This document shows positions 10,301-22,629 of a DNA stretch of 64,000 nucleotides, in pieces. Made by a program: the position numbers and the translations under genes. The stretch covers positions 1 to 64,000 of the forward strand of contig JAXGGA010000071.1 in the NCBI GenBank assembly GCA_038373865.1. Reading direction: 5' to 3'. Positions within the stretch are counted from its first letter, which is position 1. Every line of letters begins with the position of its first letter. The notes under the pieces were generated by a model that was given only the letters and a program-made list of their open reading frames with translations, had not been told where the DNA came from and did no database searches. The stretch is from Uloborus plumipes (lineage: Eukaryota > Arthropoda > Arachnida > Araneae > Uloboridae).

Positions 10301-13040
10301 TATGTCAAGTAGCTTCGCTTCTTTGTTTGTTTTACAAATTCCATAAAATGTGTACTTATAATCTTTATTTTGCATTCACCACTGCCTGTTGCAGTTAGAT
10401 ATGATCAAGAAGGAAGTAAATAAAGGGATGATTTTGGTCAATGGTTATATCAAGAGACTTAAACTTACGTCGTTTCTAGTAAGGATACTAATTTTGTTAT
10501 TGACTTTACATTATCGACAAAAAATGACGTAAAAAAAGTGCGTGTTCTCTTAAAAACAACCAAATGAGAAATCTTAGAGATATTTTCATGTAAATAATGT
10601 CCTAAAGACTAAATATTTTACAGTAATAATTAAAAAAAACACCTTAATATTTAAGAACGAAAAACTTTGTAAACTGCTTTTTCAATAACTTAATCATGAC
10701 CTAGCTTCAATAACTGCGTCAAAAATATTCGAAAAACACATGTAACAAAAAAAAACTAATAATTTGTCAACATTATATTATAGCATGCAAATTTTAAAGT
10801 CAATGTCAGCGTGCAAATTGAAATATTGCAGAAGATTTGCTGCTCAGAGCTACTGGAAGTCCTTTTTCAATGGGTGGTATGTTTTTAATCTTCAAGTCTT
10901 GAACAGTAATCAAAGAAACGGAAAAAAAATGAAGTAGAAGATTCACTTAAGTCAAAACATGTTTCTTCAGTAGCTTTGCAGTATTTGGCTGAATAAAGTT
11001 AATTTATCAATTACTTATTTTTCGGCAGATTTTTTTTTTTTTTTTTTTTTTTTTTCATTTCTAGCGTTACCATCCACCGTTCGCCACTGGTAAAATTTTA
11101 AGGGCAAGAACGAAAAAGGCCTGCGAATCCATTACCTCCGCAGTCGCTTTTTTTATAATTGACGGATTAAAAAAGTGAGTTCTACTGCTCTGGGTATATT
11201 GGGGAATTAAAAAGTTAAATCTTACCAGACTATATACGGTTTTGAAAAAAAAAAACTTAAATAATTATGAAAGTTAAACTCGCTTCCGACCAATTAAAAG
11301 TTTTCACAGTCAAGAATAGCAGCCAATTGTTCACTCTTACCTCTTCGAAAGCTATTATTTTACACAAATTTAAGTTTACCTTTTTTATTTTTTTTTTCTT
11401 TTGGCGCACCATTTGGTGATGCATCGCCAAAAAAATGAAATATTATAGCGAGAAATATTCACCAAATAATTACTTTAAAGCAGACAAACAAATTTGTTTA
11501 GTAGATGTGTCATAAAAGATTACTAAGTTGGAACTAAAAATTATGGAGAAAAAGAAAAAAAAGGCTGATTGGGGGACGCATTTTTTTTTTACTATTTTTC
11601 ATTAAATAACATCGAAGCTTGTAATTTCGTTAGCTAAACAGCTCGGTGAGTTTTTTTTAGTGTCGCCAAGATTTTTAATGATATAAAATAGGAATTAATG
11701 CTTTACGGTCTTTTTATTGCCAATGTATTAAACTGAAACTATCATTTTCTAACATTTCGTGATTCTGTCAAAGTTTCAACTACGTGATTAAACAAAATAT
11801 ATATTTAATGTAGTTGTAGCGAAATTAGGATCTGGTAGGGTGACTTTTAAAGAAGCTCTAAGAGTTATCGGTTATGATAATTATCTCAAGCTGGAAATAG
11901 TTTTCAAGTACCTAATTTACTTATTGGGGTATTTTTTTTTTTCTCTCACTTGACGAAGAATCATCATAACTTGGAACATGTCAAATCGGTTATGTATTTC
12001 CTATTCAGTACTCATTAAGATTTTTTTCACTGCTTGATTGAACTTTTTTGTTTTTGTAAACCAAATTTCTTTTAACCATCACTTTTTTTTTTTTTTTTGA
12101 AAACATACCATATAATTGAATCTCTCGTGAGATATTTTTTTTTATTGCTCCAACAGTAGAAAATTCAAAGTTGTCACAAAAAATATTTTTTAAGCAAAAC
12201 ACCTGTTTAAAAGGTTTATATCTGCTAATTGGAGAACAATAAGGCTTTCTATAAAACGTACTCTTCCTTTAAAAGTCATAACATTGGGCATAGAAAAAGC
12301 TGACGTAATATAAAATTAACTAGAGTTTTGAAATTAGAAAGCCTAATTTAACGCTAAAACTGCTCAAAAATGAAACTCTACAGAAATTGGGTTAAAAATT
12401 GGTCCCCAGTGTAATTCTCTTTGTTATAAAAACGCAAAACATCAAAGATCATTTGAGATGCATTATGGTAATGTGTTTTTAATATTCTCACTAAAAGTAG
12501 AACTTTATAGATTATTTTCAGTTTATTATTATTTATTTACATTACATAACGTCTTATTTCTGCTTTAAACATTAAGAAGTGCCTTATTTTATAACATAAA
12601 AACAAGGTAGTACATTTTTTTAGTTACATTTCCCCTTTATATTTTAAGACCGAACAGAAAATACGAATCACCACTAATTCCAATCTTCAGTGTTTTCTTA
12701 CCAAATAATAAAATAGAAACATCTAAATAGATTTGTACTTAGTTCTAGCTACGGGAAATACATTTATTTTCCTTTCAGGTCCTTTAAAAATAGTGGTTTA
12801 AAGAATTGAAAGCTCAAAGGAAATGCCTAATATAATCAGTGAATTTAGACTCAACTATACTTTTAAAAGAAGTTAGTTAAAATCAAATTAGCTTTTGTTT
12901 AGTCTGTAAGGAATAGTAAAATAATGATAGAGCTCTCGAATCCATAATTAGCAAATACGTTCATGTTTTATTTTTATCTTTATATCACTTCCATATAAAA
13001 TTACAATTGCTTAATATGAAAATTAAAATACTTTAAACAT
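7366..13040. other. Long AT-rich intergenic stretch, no gene seen
   Basis: About 5.7 kb of AT-rich DNA with homopolymers (T runs at 7551-7568, 11031-11055 and 12086-12098; A runs throughout). Open frames are short and of low complexity. I found no terminal inverted repeats, tRNA-like boxes or recognisable protein fragments. Old unrecognisable repeats are likely but cannot be shown by eye. Confidence 0.4.
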
Positions 13041-13357
13041 ACAATACACCCCCAACTCGGCTATTTCGATCCATGGACTGCACCCGAGCTCTGCTTTAAA
13101 ATTTACGATTTGTACCGTACCAAGTGCGGTCGCTTGCTGGTATTCTAATTTCACATTAGCTACCAGTTTTTTTCGGCTCTCTTTCCTCTGTGAGAGGATT
13201 TTTGCCTCCAACTCGGTTACTTTCGTATTCCATACTGATGTGTGCATAATTAGTACGAAACTGCAGTCCATGGATCGAAATAACCGAGTTGAAGGTGTAT
13301 TGCATGTTCCTGCCTTAGACCTTGCTTAGGGGCGATTATTCACTGCTTTATACTCTG
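13041..13357 (+). mobile_element. Hammerhead-ribozyme element, copy 1 (~317 bp)
   Basis: The left arm (13041-13083, CAATACACCCCCAACTCGGC then GATCCATGGACTGCA) is the reverse complement of the right arm (13262-13308, TGCAGTCCATGGATCG then AACCGAGTTG, GTGTATTGCATG). The right arm is part of a hammerhead ribozyme on the plus strand. The tail, CCTTAGACCTTGCTTAGGGG to TTTATAC, matches the tail of the copy at 52446-52680, where the middle segment and the full ribozyme lie in the opposite orientation. No protein is encoded. A retrozyme-like or Penelope-derived non-autonomous element is the best interpretation. Confidence 0.75.
13209..13291 (+). ncRNA. Type I hammerhead ribozyme, core slightly mutated
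   Basis: Core: CTGATG at 13235-13240 followed by T where A9 is expected, a 4-bp stem II (GTGC at 13242-13245 with GTAC at 13253-13256, one G-U pair), GAAA at 13257-13260, a minimal self-complementary stem III in CTGCAG, and the cleavage triplet GTC at 13266-13268. Stem I is long: the inner part TCCAT pairs with ATGGA, and the outer CAACTCGGTTA (13209-13219) pairs perfectly with TAACCGAGTTG (13281-13291). The A9-to-U change should weaken or abolish cleavage. The very short stem III resembles animal hammerheads that are thought to act as dimers. Confidence 0.8.
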
Positions 13358-13480
13358 AACTTAGTTTCAAGTTTGTGAAAAGTTAAGATATTCTTAGCCA
13401 TTTGGGGTTTGTAGAGTAATAAGACTTTTCGCCATTGTTATTTTTCCTTTAGAAATTTTTATCTCAATAAAATTATTTTC

Positions 13481-14416
13481 TCTATATATTAAAAAAAAGT
13501 AAGCTCAAAGATATTGTGAAAGGATGTTTGTGGCTGGCCTTCGTCTAGGCTGCCCCATAGCACCTACAGACTTGAAATTTGGTACAAAATTAGTTCGAGC
13601 TCCGTAGATTTGCACCTCTGAGCCATTTTTCTTAATTTCGAATTAGGTTTTTTATAATATAATTTTTTATTCATAAATTTCACATATTTCACCAAATTAG
13701 GGGACAAAAAAATCCCCGCACCCTTTAATGTTGCATATCGTTGGAAAGAGTTTTTTTTTTCTGAAAAAGGAGATGTTTGTTCCATTTCTCTCCGTTTGTT
13801 ATAATAGGAGATTTTTCAAGGCTCACCTCGAGCAAAATTAAATTACATTCAACCAAACTGCTCCAAAGGTCGTGTTCGACAAACAAAACCGGTGACTCTT
13901 CGTTTTGTTTATTGCTCTTCGTAATTCAACAAAATATACACGATTGCGTTTATCTCATTTTTTTTAATATAACATTTAAGAAAGGTTGTCATTATTCTTA
14001 CGGTATTTTATTTTGTTTACGTGATTCTGGGTTACGTGGGTTAGATATTTTACTATTTTTACTATGTTTTTTAATTATGTACATTTTTTTTTCATTTTTT
14101 ATATCAGGATGGGGGTTGGGGGTCTCTTATTTATTAGGCGAATTATTTTAAACTGTAAAGGAACGGTTACTGTGCTTTTAAAGGGTATGCGAGCATTTCA
14201 GTTAAAGAAAATGATTGTTTTATATCAAGATGGGGGAGAGGAGGGTTATTATTTCCTTTTTCAGCGGGGACGCCGTATTCGGTGGCATATATAGTAGATT
14301 TGACTCCAAGCCACCAGAAACAGCTTTCTGATCGAGCCGCCGAAGGTGGTGAGGTAGTCCTTGCAGGCGACGAACGGGGGTTGGTGAGCGAAGCGAGCAG
14401 GGGGCGGAGCCCCTAG
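13481..14416 (+). mobile_element. Non-autonomous Helitron, ~936 bp
   Basis: The left end begins TCTATATATT and the right end finishes with the hairpin GGGGCGGAGCCCC running into CTAG, followed by a T (14417). This is the classic Helitron 5'-TC ... CTAG|T-3' structure without terminal inverted repeats. Internal blocks (ATAGCACCTACAGACTTGAA, TTAATTTCGAATTAG, CATATCGTTGGA, TTTCTGAAAAAG, GGAGATTTTTCAAGGC) are shared with the second Helitron at 16198-17679. No Rep/helicase is encoded, so it depends on a partner for rolling-circle movement. The exact 5' boundary is less secure than the 3' end. Confidence 0.8.
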
Positions 14417-14651
14417 TGTATGATAAAGTACATTTTCAATCAAAAATGGTTGGCTTGTCTAAGACTGAGAAAACTCTGGGTCATAATATGTGGTTATTTC
14501 ATATGAATTAAGTTTGAATTATTTACTCCAATCGTAGGAAATCTGTCAGTAATGGTTGTAAGAAAAATGTTTTAATGCTAAAAAAAGGTAAAATATAAGT
14601 ATTTTTAATAACAAGGTATTAATATTAAGACTTTTTCTAAACTGCTATATA

Positions 14652-15800
14652 CACTGCTCGACATTGAAAATGCAACACCAAGAAGGAGTGGTCAGAAATT
14701 TATGCAAATTTTTGAGTAGCTGCACGTCACTGAGTTATGCAAATGATGTGAAATGCGCAGCTCTCCTACGCGCGTCAAATAAGATATAAGGGGAGGAACT
14801 CGCAGAATAGGCAATATTCGTGTCGTTATTTCTGTTAGACAAATTATCAAAGACATTGTGCTTTTGTCTCGGAGGATACGTGTAATAGGAGATAATGCCA
14901 GGCCACTGTCAACGAAGGCACTTCCAACAAATAGACGATTTTACGAGGGGTGTGGTAATCGGAGAAGGGGGAATTGGTCCACACGTCAAATCGCAGGTGA
15001 TACCCACGTGGATGCGAGCACGGTGCATCGGCTGTGTCGAAGATGGTTGGAACTAGGAAATGAGGCAAGATTGAGGCGTGCAGCTGCAGCCAGAGTGACG
15101 TCAGCACGTGTGGATCGACGCATTCAGCGACAAGCTGTGGCCGACCAGCAAGTCACTTGTACCTTGATTCTGCAGCATGTGCAATATACCCTGAATGCTC
15201 CCGTGCAGACCAGAACCATTTACCGTCGATTGAGTGCGCGTGGCCTGCAATCACGGCGTTCGCTAAGAAGACTGCCATTGACGCCACATCATAGACGCTA
15301 ATGTTTGGCATGGTGCCGGACTAAAGTGACGTGGAGGGCAGAATGGCAAAATGTCGTGTTCTCAGATGAGTCGCACTTCTGTTTATCCAGTGACAGTTGC
15401 CGCATACGTGTGTAGCATCGACGCGGAGACAGATCTAATCCGGCAGTAACTGTGGAACGCCCCGCCGCACGACAACGTGGCATAATGGTTTGGAGCGTTA
15501 TTTCGGACAATTCCATATCACCTCTAGCTCGTATTCTGGGCACTGTGACAGCCCAACGGAACTTGGAAAATGTACTGTGGTTGGTGAAAATCCCCTACCT
15601 GCAGGAACTGACTAATGCAATTTTTCAGTAGGATAACGCCTGACCACACAGTGCTCGCATCTGCCAACATGCTCTCCAAGTGACTCAGATGTTTCCTTGG
15701 CCACCGTACTCTCAAGATTAGTCACCAATCGAACATGTGTGGGATGTGATTTTACGCCGTTTGCAGAATCTGCTCCTGCCTCGTTCAGAAGACGATTGTT
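14652..15800 (+). pseudogene. Decayed, 3'-truncated Tc1-like element (copy 2)
   Basis: The left terminal repeat is intact (CACTGCTCGACATTGAAAAT, preceded by TA at 14650-14651). Homology to the transposase of the complete element then runs to about 15800, where it stops inside the region encoding LPRSEDELW; the right terminal repeat is missing. The start region is frameshifted. Recognisable blocks STVHRLCRRW, then the stop in CATAGACGCTAATG near 15300, and further stops at 15631 (CAGTAG), 15643 and 15718 show long decay. The second-Asp to Glu distance is again 32 residues. Not functional. Confidence 0.9.
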
Positions 15801-16141
15801 GAATATTATTACAGGATATTATTAAGTTTACTTCATATTATTATAGTGCACAGATTCAATTTTAAACAATTTCTTGTTATACGAAAATAAATACTGAAAC
15901 ATATTTGCTGCTTTTATTTAAAGCAGAAAACATTATTTAAAATGAGTGATATTTAAAAAAAATTGATGGTTTCCAATGATCATTACAATGTTTCTACGCA
16001 GTTTTTAATAAACGTGTTATTAACTTCTCATTATAGAACATTTTTTCAAACCCCTGTCAAAGGAGAGTTTAAAAAAGCTTAAAATTGCTTCAAGTGAGTA
16101 ATGGTTATGGTAGTCTTTAAGTGCTTTAAATTTTTATGCAT

Positions 16142-16142
<1 letters not shown>
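15801..16142. other. No gene seen
   Basis: AT-rich spacer between the truncated Tc1 relic and a (CA)n(TA)n tract. Nothing recognisable. Confidence 0.4.

Positions 16143-16197
<55 letters not shown>
16143..16197. repeat. (CA)n-(TA)n microsatellite
   Basis: About nine CA units run straight into about eighteen TA units that abut the Helitron. The TA tract may be an expansion of the TATATA at the Helitron's 5' end. Confidence 0.95.
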
Positions 16198-18576
<2,379 letters not shown>

Positions 18577-18798
18577 GTGGTGATACATAAAGACGGGACA
18601 AGGGCGTATTGCCTCTGCAAAAATTGCCCAGACACAGAACTAAGCCCCGAGCACCTTTTCAACTGTCTCGCTATCCTGGCGCAATTGCAACAAATAAGTA
18701 ACAATCCGTGGCCAGACTTATACAAAGAAAATTATCTTCAAATCGCTGATGCTGTTTTTCTATCTGTGACACGAAACCAACCAACCAACTATTCATAA
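18577..18798 (+). pseudogene. C-terminal fragment of a non-LTR retrotransposon polyprotein
   Basis: The 73-codon frame carries a Cys/His knuckle: CKNCPD, then SPEHLFNC (pattern C-x2-C-x8-H-x4-C). It is followed by LAILAQLQQI and LYKENYLQIADAVF. In spider and other arthropod genomes I associate this knuckle and this ending with the extreme C-terminus of Jockey-type/I-type LINE reverse transcriptases with an RNase H region. Upstream sequence is not open, so only the 3' end survives, as expected for a 5'-truncated LINE insertion. The family assignment rests on recall of the motif and was not searched. Confidence 0.55.
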
Positions 18799-19502
18799 CT
18801 AAATCATTTTACGAGGAAAATGTTGTGTCAAAAACATATTATTTTCAGAGAAAAAATAATTTTTTTACAAATAAAATGTGTTCTAAAAATAGAATCAAAT
18901 GGGCACAGTCAAAATTTGTTTTATTTAAATTCAGTTTTAAATAAACCAAACTTCTATTTATTTCGTCGAAGGAGTTCATGTCCAAAAATAGCTCGAGCAC
19001 AAGATATCTTCACTCGTCTCAGGCATCTATTTGATAAGTCTTTCTTGGGAAGTCAAATAGAGCGACAAGGCACAAGTTAATAATGCCGAGTGTGGTTTGA
19101 CAGCCACTGATATTATGTGTGTTTCTATGCTTAAATTCATACAACAGTATGTTTGCCCCGAGCCGATGAAAGTTTTCCCTCATTGATTCCAATCAAAGTG
19201 TGAGTTCTGACGAGCGGAATATCATGACTTGAATAGAAAGTTTTTTGTTTCTTTTTTTTATTTCTATTGTATTTATTCGTTCACACCTTATAAAAGTCCA
19301 ATAAAGGTAGTGAATCAGTTAAGGACAGAACAAAAAATCCTAAACATTATTGAGTAAGCAGTTTATTTTTTCGGATTTGATTTCTTGACCATTCGATTTT
19401 TAAAACAAGTCAATATTCTTTTTACAAACTAAACAAAACAAAAGGTTTGTTTGGCAAATATTTTTATTGTGAATAAAATATAAAATATTGACATTGGTAT
19501 AA
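18799..19502. other. No gene seen
   Basis: AT-rich spacer between the LINE fragment and the hammerhead element. An 86-codon frame at 18820-19080 has no recognisable feature. Confidence 0.4.
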
Positions 19503-19677
19503 GCAAATATACCTACAGCTCGAGTAATCTTTGCTTCAGCTCGGTTACTGACTATTCATGACTGATGAGTTCTTAACAAGGACGAAACTGTAGTCTCATG
19601 ATGTCATGAACGAGCTCTAGAAATATTTACTTATAGTTCTGCTTTTGCCTTAGCTTATAGTCTGTAATTTACTACAT
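19503..19677 (+). mobile_element. Hammerhead-ribozyme element, copy 2 (~175 bp)
   Basis: A short left arm (GCAAATATACCTACAGCTCG, 19503-19522) is inverted relative to the right arm (ACGAGCTCTAGAAATATTTA, 19610-19629), enclosing the ribozyme. The 3' tail (GTTCTGCTTTTGCCTTAGCT then TATAGTCTGTAATTTAC) corresponds to the tail of the copies at 13 and 52 kb. Ends are approximate; no target duplication was identified. Confidence 0.65.
19538..19616 (+). ncRNA. Type I hammerhead ribozyme with complete catalytic core
   Basis: All core elements are present in order. CTGATGA is at 19562-19568. Stem II is GTTCT (19569-19573) pairing with AGGAC (19579-19583) around a five-base loop. GAAA is at 19584-19587. 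A minimal stem III lies in CTGTAG. The cleavage triplet GTC is at 19593-19595, so the predicted cut is between 19595 and 19596. Stem I is a perfect 6-bp helix, TCATGA (19556-19561) with TCATGA (19596-19601), followed by an internal loop and an outer helix, AGCTCG (19538-19543) with CGAGCT (19611-19616). It probably self-cleaves when transcribed, with the tiny stem III suggesting dimeric action. This is the best-preserved of the four copies. Confidence 0.88.
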
Positions 19678-20940
19678 ACTGGTTAAGGACACATGTGTCC
19701 TCCATCAACAAGACCCTACTACTACACCAAAACAACCAAACACACACTACAAAAGAAAATAATAGAAAAAATGCAATAACGTTAAAGAATGAAATAAGTG
19801 AAAAATCGTAAGTCTAGCTCTGTGTCACATTACACCTTTGGACAGATGTTTTCCACATAGGCTCTGCAGACCCCTTGGGTTGTCTGTCACTTCGACAGAG
19901 ATATGCAACTAATCGCTCTTTGCATGTAAAAAAGCCAAAACTTCAACAACAAAAAATCTATTAAAAAGTTTGAATTCTTAAAAATGCAGTTTTTCTGTTG
20001 AATAAATAGACTGGCTGACGGAACTTCTTTAAAATTTAAAGTAATATTACATTTGTTTATTTATTTGCAGGGTAAATTTTAAAGTGCTGAAAAACCCCAT
20101 TAGCAAACTTATAATTCATTACATTATAAAAATGCTTGTACTAGTGTAAAATAGAGATGCAATAAAATATATGTTTTTTTTTTAATTTAGGTACCATAAA
20201 GCGTGGCTATCCTTTTTCTACTCTTTGACCAAGAAATTCCTTCTCTAAAAAAATCTAGCTCAAAGGTTTCCCGAATTTATCAAAAGCTGAATATCAGTTT
20301 CAAGACATTAAAGAAATACCGTTATTTCTTTATCAGAGTCTGGATGCAATGATAAAAGAGTTAAAATAAAACAGTGGTTAAAGGTCTTGTTCGCATATTA
20401 TTTGTTCCGAATATGAAATATAATTTTTCTTGTAATTCGTATGATAATTTTTATTTTTGTAAATTATAAACTAAGATGAAATGTGCGCATGAATATTCGT
20501 ACTTGATTCGTATCAATTTGTGCTTTTTTGTCTTTTTATTTAAAGTATATTAAGAAACTTTCAGCCGGAAATTAGTTGACGCTATAGAACTAAGAAAAGC
20601 AATGCCATTCGGTGATTTTGTGTTGAACTCAATTTTCAGTCCTGATAAAATTTGCAGTAGAGACTTTCAGAGAAGAAATAAATACCATAGTGTCGAAGGT
20701 AAATAACAACATTTTAACGGTAGTTAATCCTGTATGAACGGTAAATAGTCCCACTATATTTTCATAGATTTTTTTTTCCTTTAGTTATAAAATAAGTTGC
20801 TTTTGTATGATTGAAACTTTAAAAAAAGAGTACTGTGTCATATTTCTCCTATCCGAGAAAGTTCTTTGTAGCAATAGAGATTTTAATAAAAATTATAGTA
20901 ATAATCGTTTTTTAGGGTAGATTAATTGTTTATTTTGACA
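19678..20940. other. No gene seen
   Basis: AT-rich DNA without recognisable proteins, terminal repeats or RNA genes. Confidence 0.4.
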
Positions 20941-21125
20941 CTCGGTTATGGTGGCCGGAACGGTAAGGCATCGAACTCGCAACCCGAGGATCCCGGGTTC
21001 TATACTAGCCGGTCAAAGATCCACCGTCTTCACTAATGGTGGCTGGGGGATGTTAAAAATAATCCTGGGCACTAAGCCCTTCAAGGGACTCCTCCAACTT
21101 TCCTGCACAAGCTTTAATTATATTT
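20941..21125 (+). mobile_element. tRNA-derived SINE
   Basis: A GC-richer block opens with a tRNA-like head. The A-box-like segment is TGGCCGGAACGGTAAGG (20952-20968) and the degenerate B box is GGTTCTATAC (20996-21005). A possible 7-bp acceptor pairing joins TGGCCGG to CCGGTCA. The anticodon arm is degenerate and no CCA-type 3' end follows, so it is not a functional tRNA gene. A ~100-bp unrelated body follows (CCACCGTCTTCACTAATGGT, AATCCTGGGCACTAAGCCC, GGGACTCCTCCAACTTTCCT). Head-plus-body organisation and internal pol III boxes indicate a SINE; mobility would depend on a LINE. Confidence 0.65.
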
Positions 21126-22281
21126 CACTTAAAAAAACATTATCAGTTTTACTTTGGAAAATTACATAAAATGCATGATTTTGATATCAGTGCACATAAT
21201 TGTGTTTTCCTTTTTGTACAAAAAAGGAAATTTATGCTGCGACGTTTAGTTTTACCCACTTTGTATTAAATAAAATAAAATTCTTTAATTAAATTATTAA
21301 ATAATAGGAAACACATTCGCTCGTTGTCGTTAAAAAGCTTGCTTATCTTTTTCTAAAGTAATTCTAGATTGGTTTTGTTTTTATTGGAATTTAATTTTCT
21401 TGCAAAGTTTCTCCCACTAATAAGCAATTAAAAATAAATTTGCTCAGACATTAATTTCAGAAGGTAACTTTAATTTAGATTGGATGGCACTGTATTGATG
21501 AAAGGAATATTTTACTTTCAGACAATTTATGGTAAAGTACACAATTTATTTTTGTTTCCATCAAAAATGAAACGTAATTGAATTTCCAAGTAAAGCAAGA
21601 AAGTGAAACCCATATATCTTAAAGCTATGACGTGAAAAACGCAAACATATTTTCGTTTAGGAGAGCAGATTTAGAAACCAAGTTTGCAGTGTAGTTGTAT
21701 GCATGGTTTTATCGAGTAACATTTTTTGTGGAGAAATATATGAAAGAAATAATTAAGAGTTTTTGTAACGTGTTCATTTGATCATCCATTTATATTTACC
21801 ATATTATTGCTTATCAGTTAAAAATTATATCTGGTATCAGAAGCGCCCAGAAGTTAGGTCCCACTGGAATATCCCAAAAATGTTCTTCATTTGGCAAATT
21901 CGGACTGACAATTCCGTACATTCAGGGATAGTATTGCAATTTATTTATTTATTTATTTATTTTTGTAATTATTCATATTGTGTGTACCTGTAGCTGCATT
22001 TTTTTCTTTTTTTATGTATTTGTTACCTTTGAAAATAAGGAGAACCAATTTATAAAACTTAATTCGGTTGTTGATCTGTCATGCAGTCAATATGTTTGTG
22101 TTCCAATCAATCGTTTTGACAGTTCAAAATACACACCTGTTGTTACTTACCCAAGTTCAAATATTTGTCAATCATCTGAAGAAAGGATTGAAAATGCTCG
22201 TTTTTTTTCTCTATTTTTTGTATTTATTTTATTAATGTTTTAGTGATACCTATTGTCCTTTCCCATAAAGTAATGGTATAA
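21126..22281. other. No gene seen
   Basis: AT-rich DNA with an (ATTT)n tract near 21938-21965. Frames at 21778-21993 and 21980-22243 are open but without recognisable features. Confidence 0.4.
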
Positions 22282-22629
22282 GGTAAGTGCAGGGCCGCGC
22301 CGTGCCAATGTGCAAAGCCGTGCGGCGCACGGGGGCGCCAGAGCCTGAAAGACGCCGAGCTCTTCCGACCAAAAAACCAAAAAAGCTCCAAACAGAAAAA
22401 AAGTAATAAATAAGTAAATAAAAAAAAAATTCAAAAAAAAAATTGAACTTTTCATTTCAACGAACTTTGACGATGAAATTATATTGCTCAGTGAGACAAG
22501 CAATCTGTCTCCTTGCCTACCCATAAAGGAAAAGTTAGTGCCTTGTTGTGTCTGAACAAGCTATTCAAAAGCTTAATCTTTTACACTGGAAACACTTGAT
22601 GTTAATGCATACATCAACACTTTTCTTCT

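Noticed and set aside
14858..15301. Separate 147-residue gene in the decayed Tc1 copy
   Set aside because: It is the transposase reading frame entered through a frameshift and closed by an internal stop; it is counted as part of the pseudogene.
20948..21020. tRNA gene
   Set aside because: A and B box-like sequences and a possible acceptor pairing exist, but the anticodon arm and T loop are degenerate and an unrelated SINE body follows.
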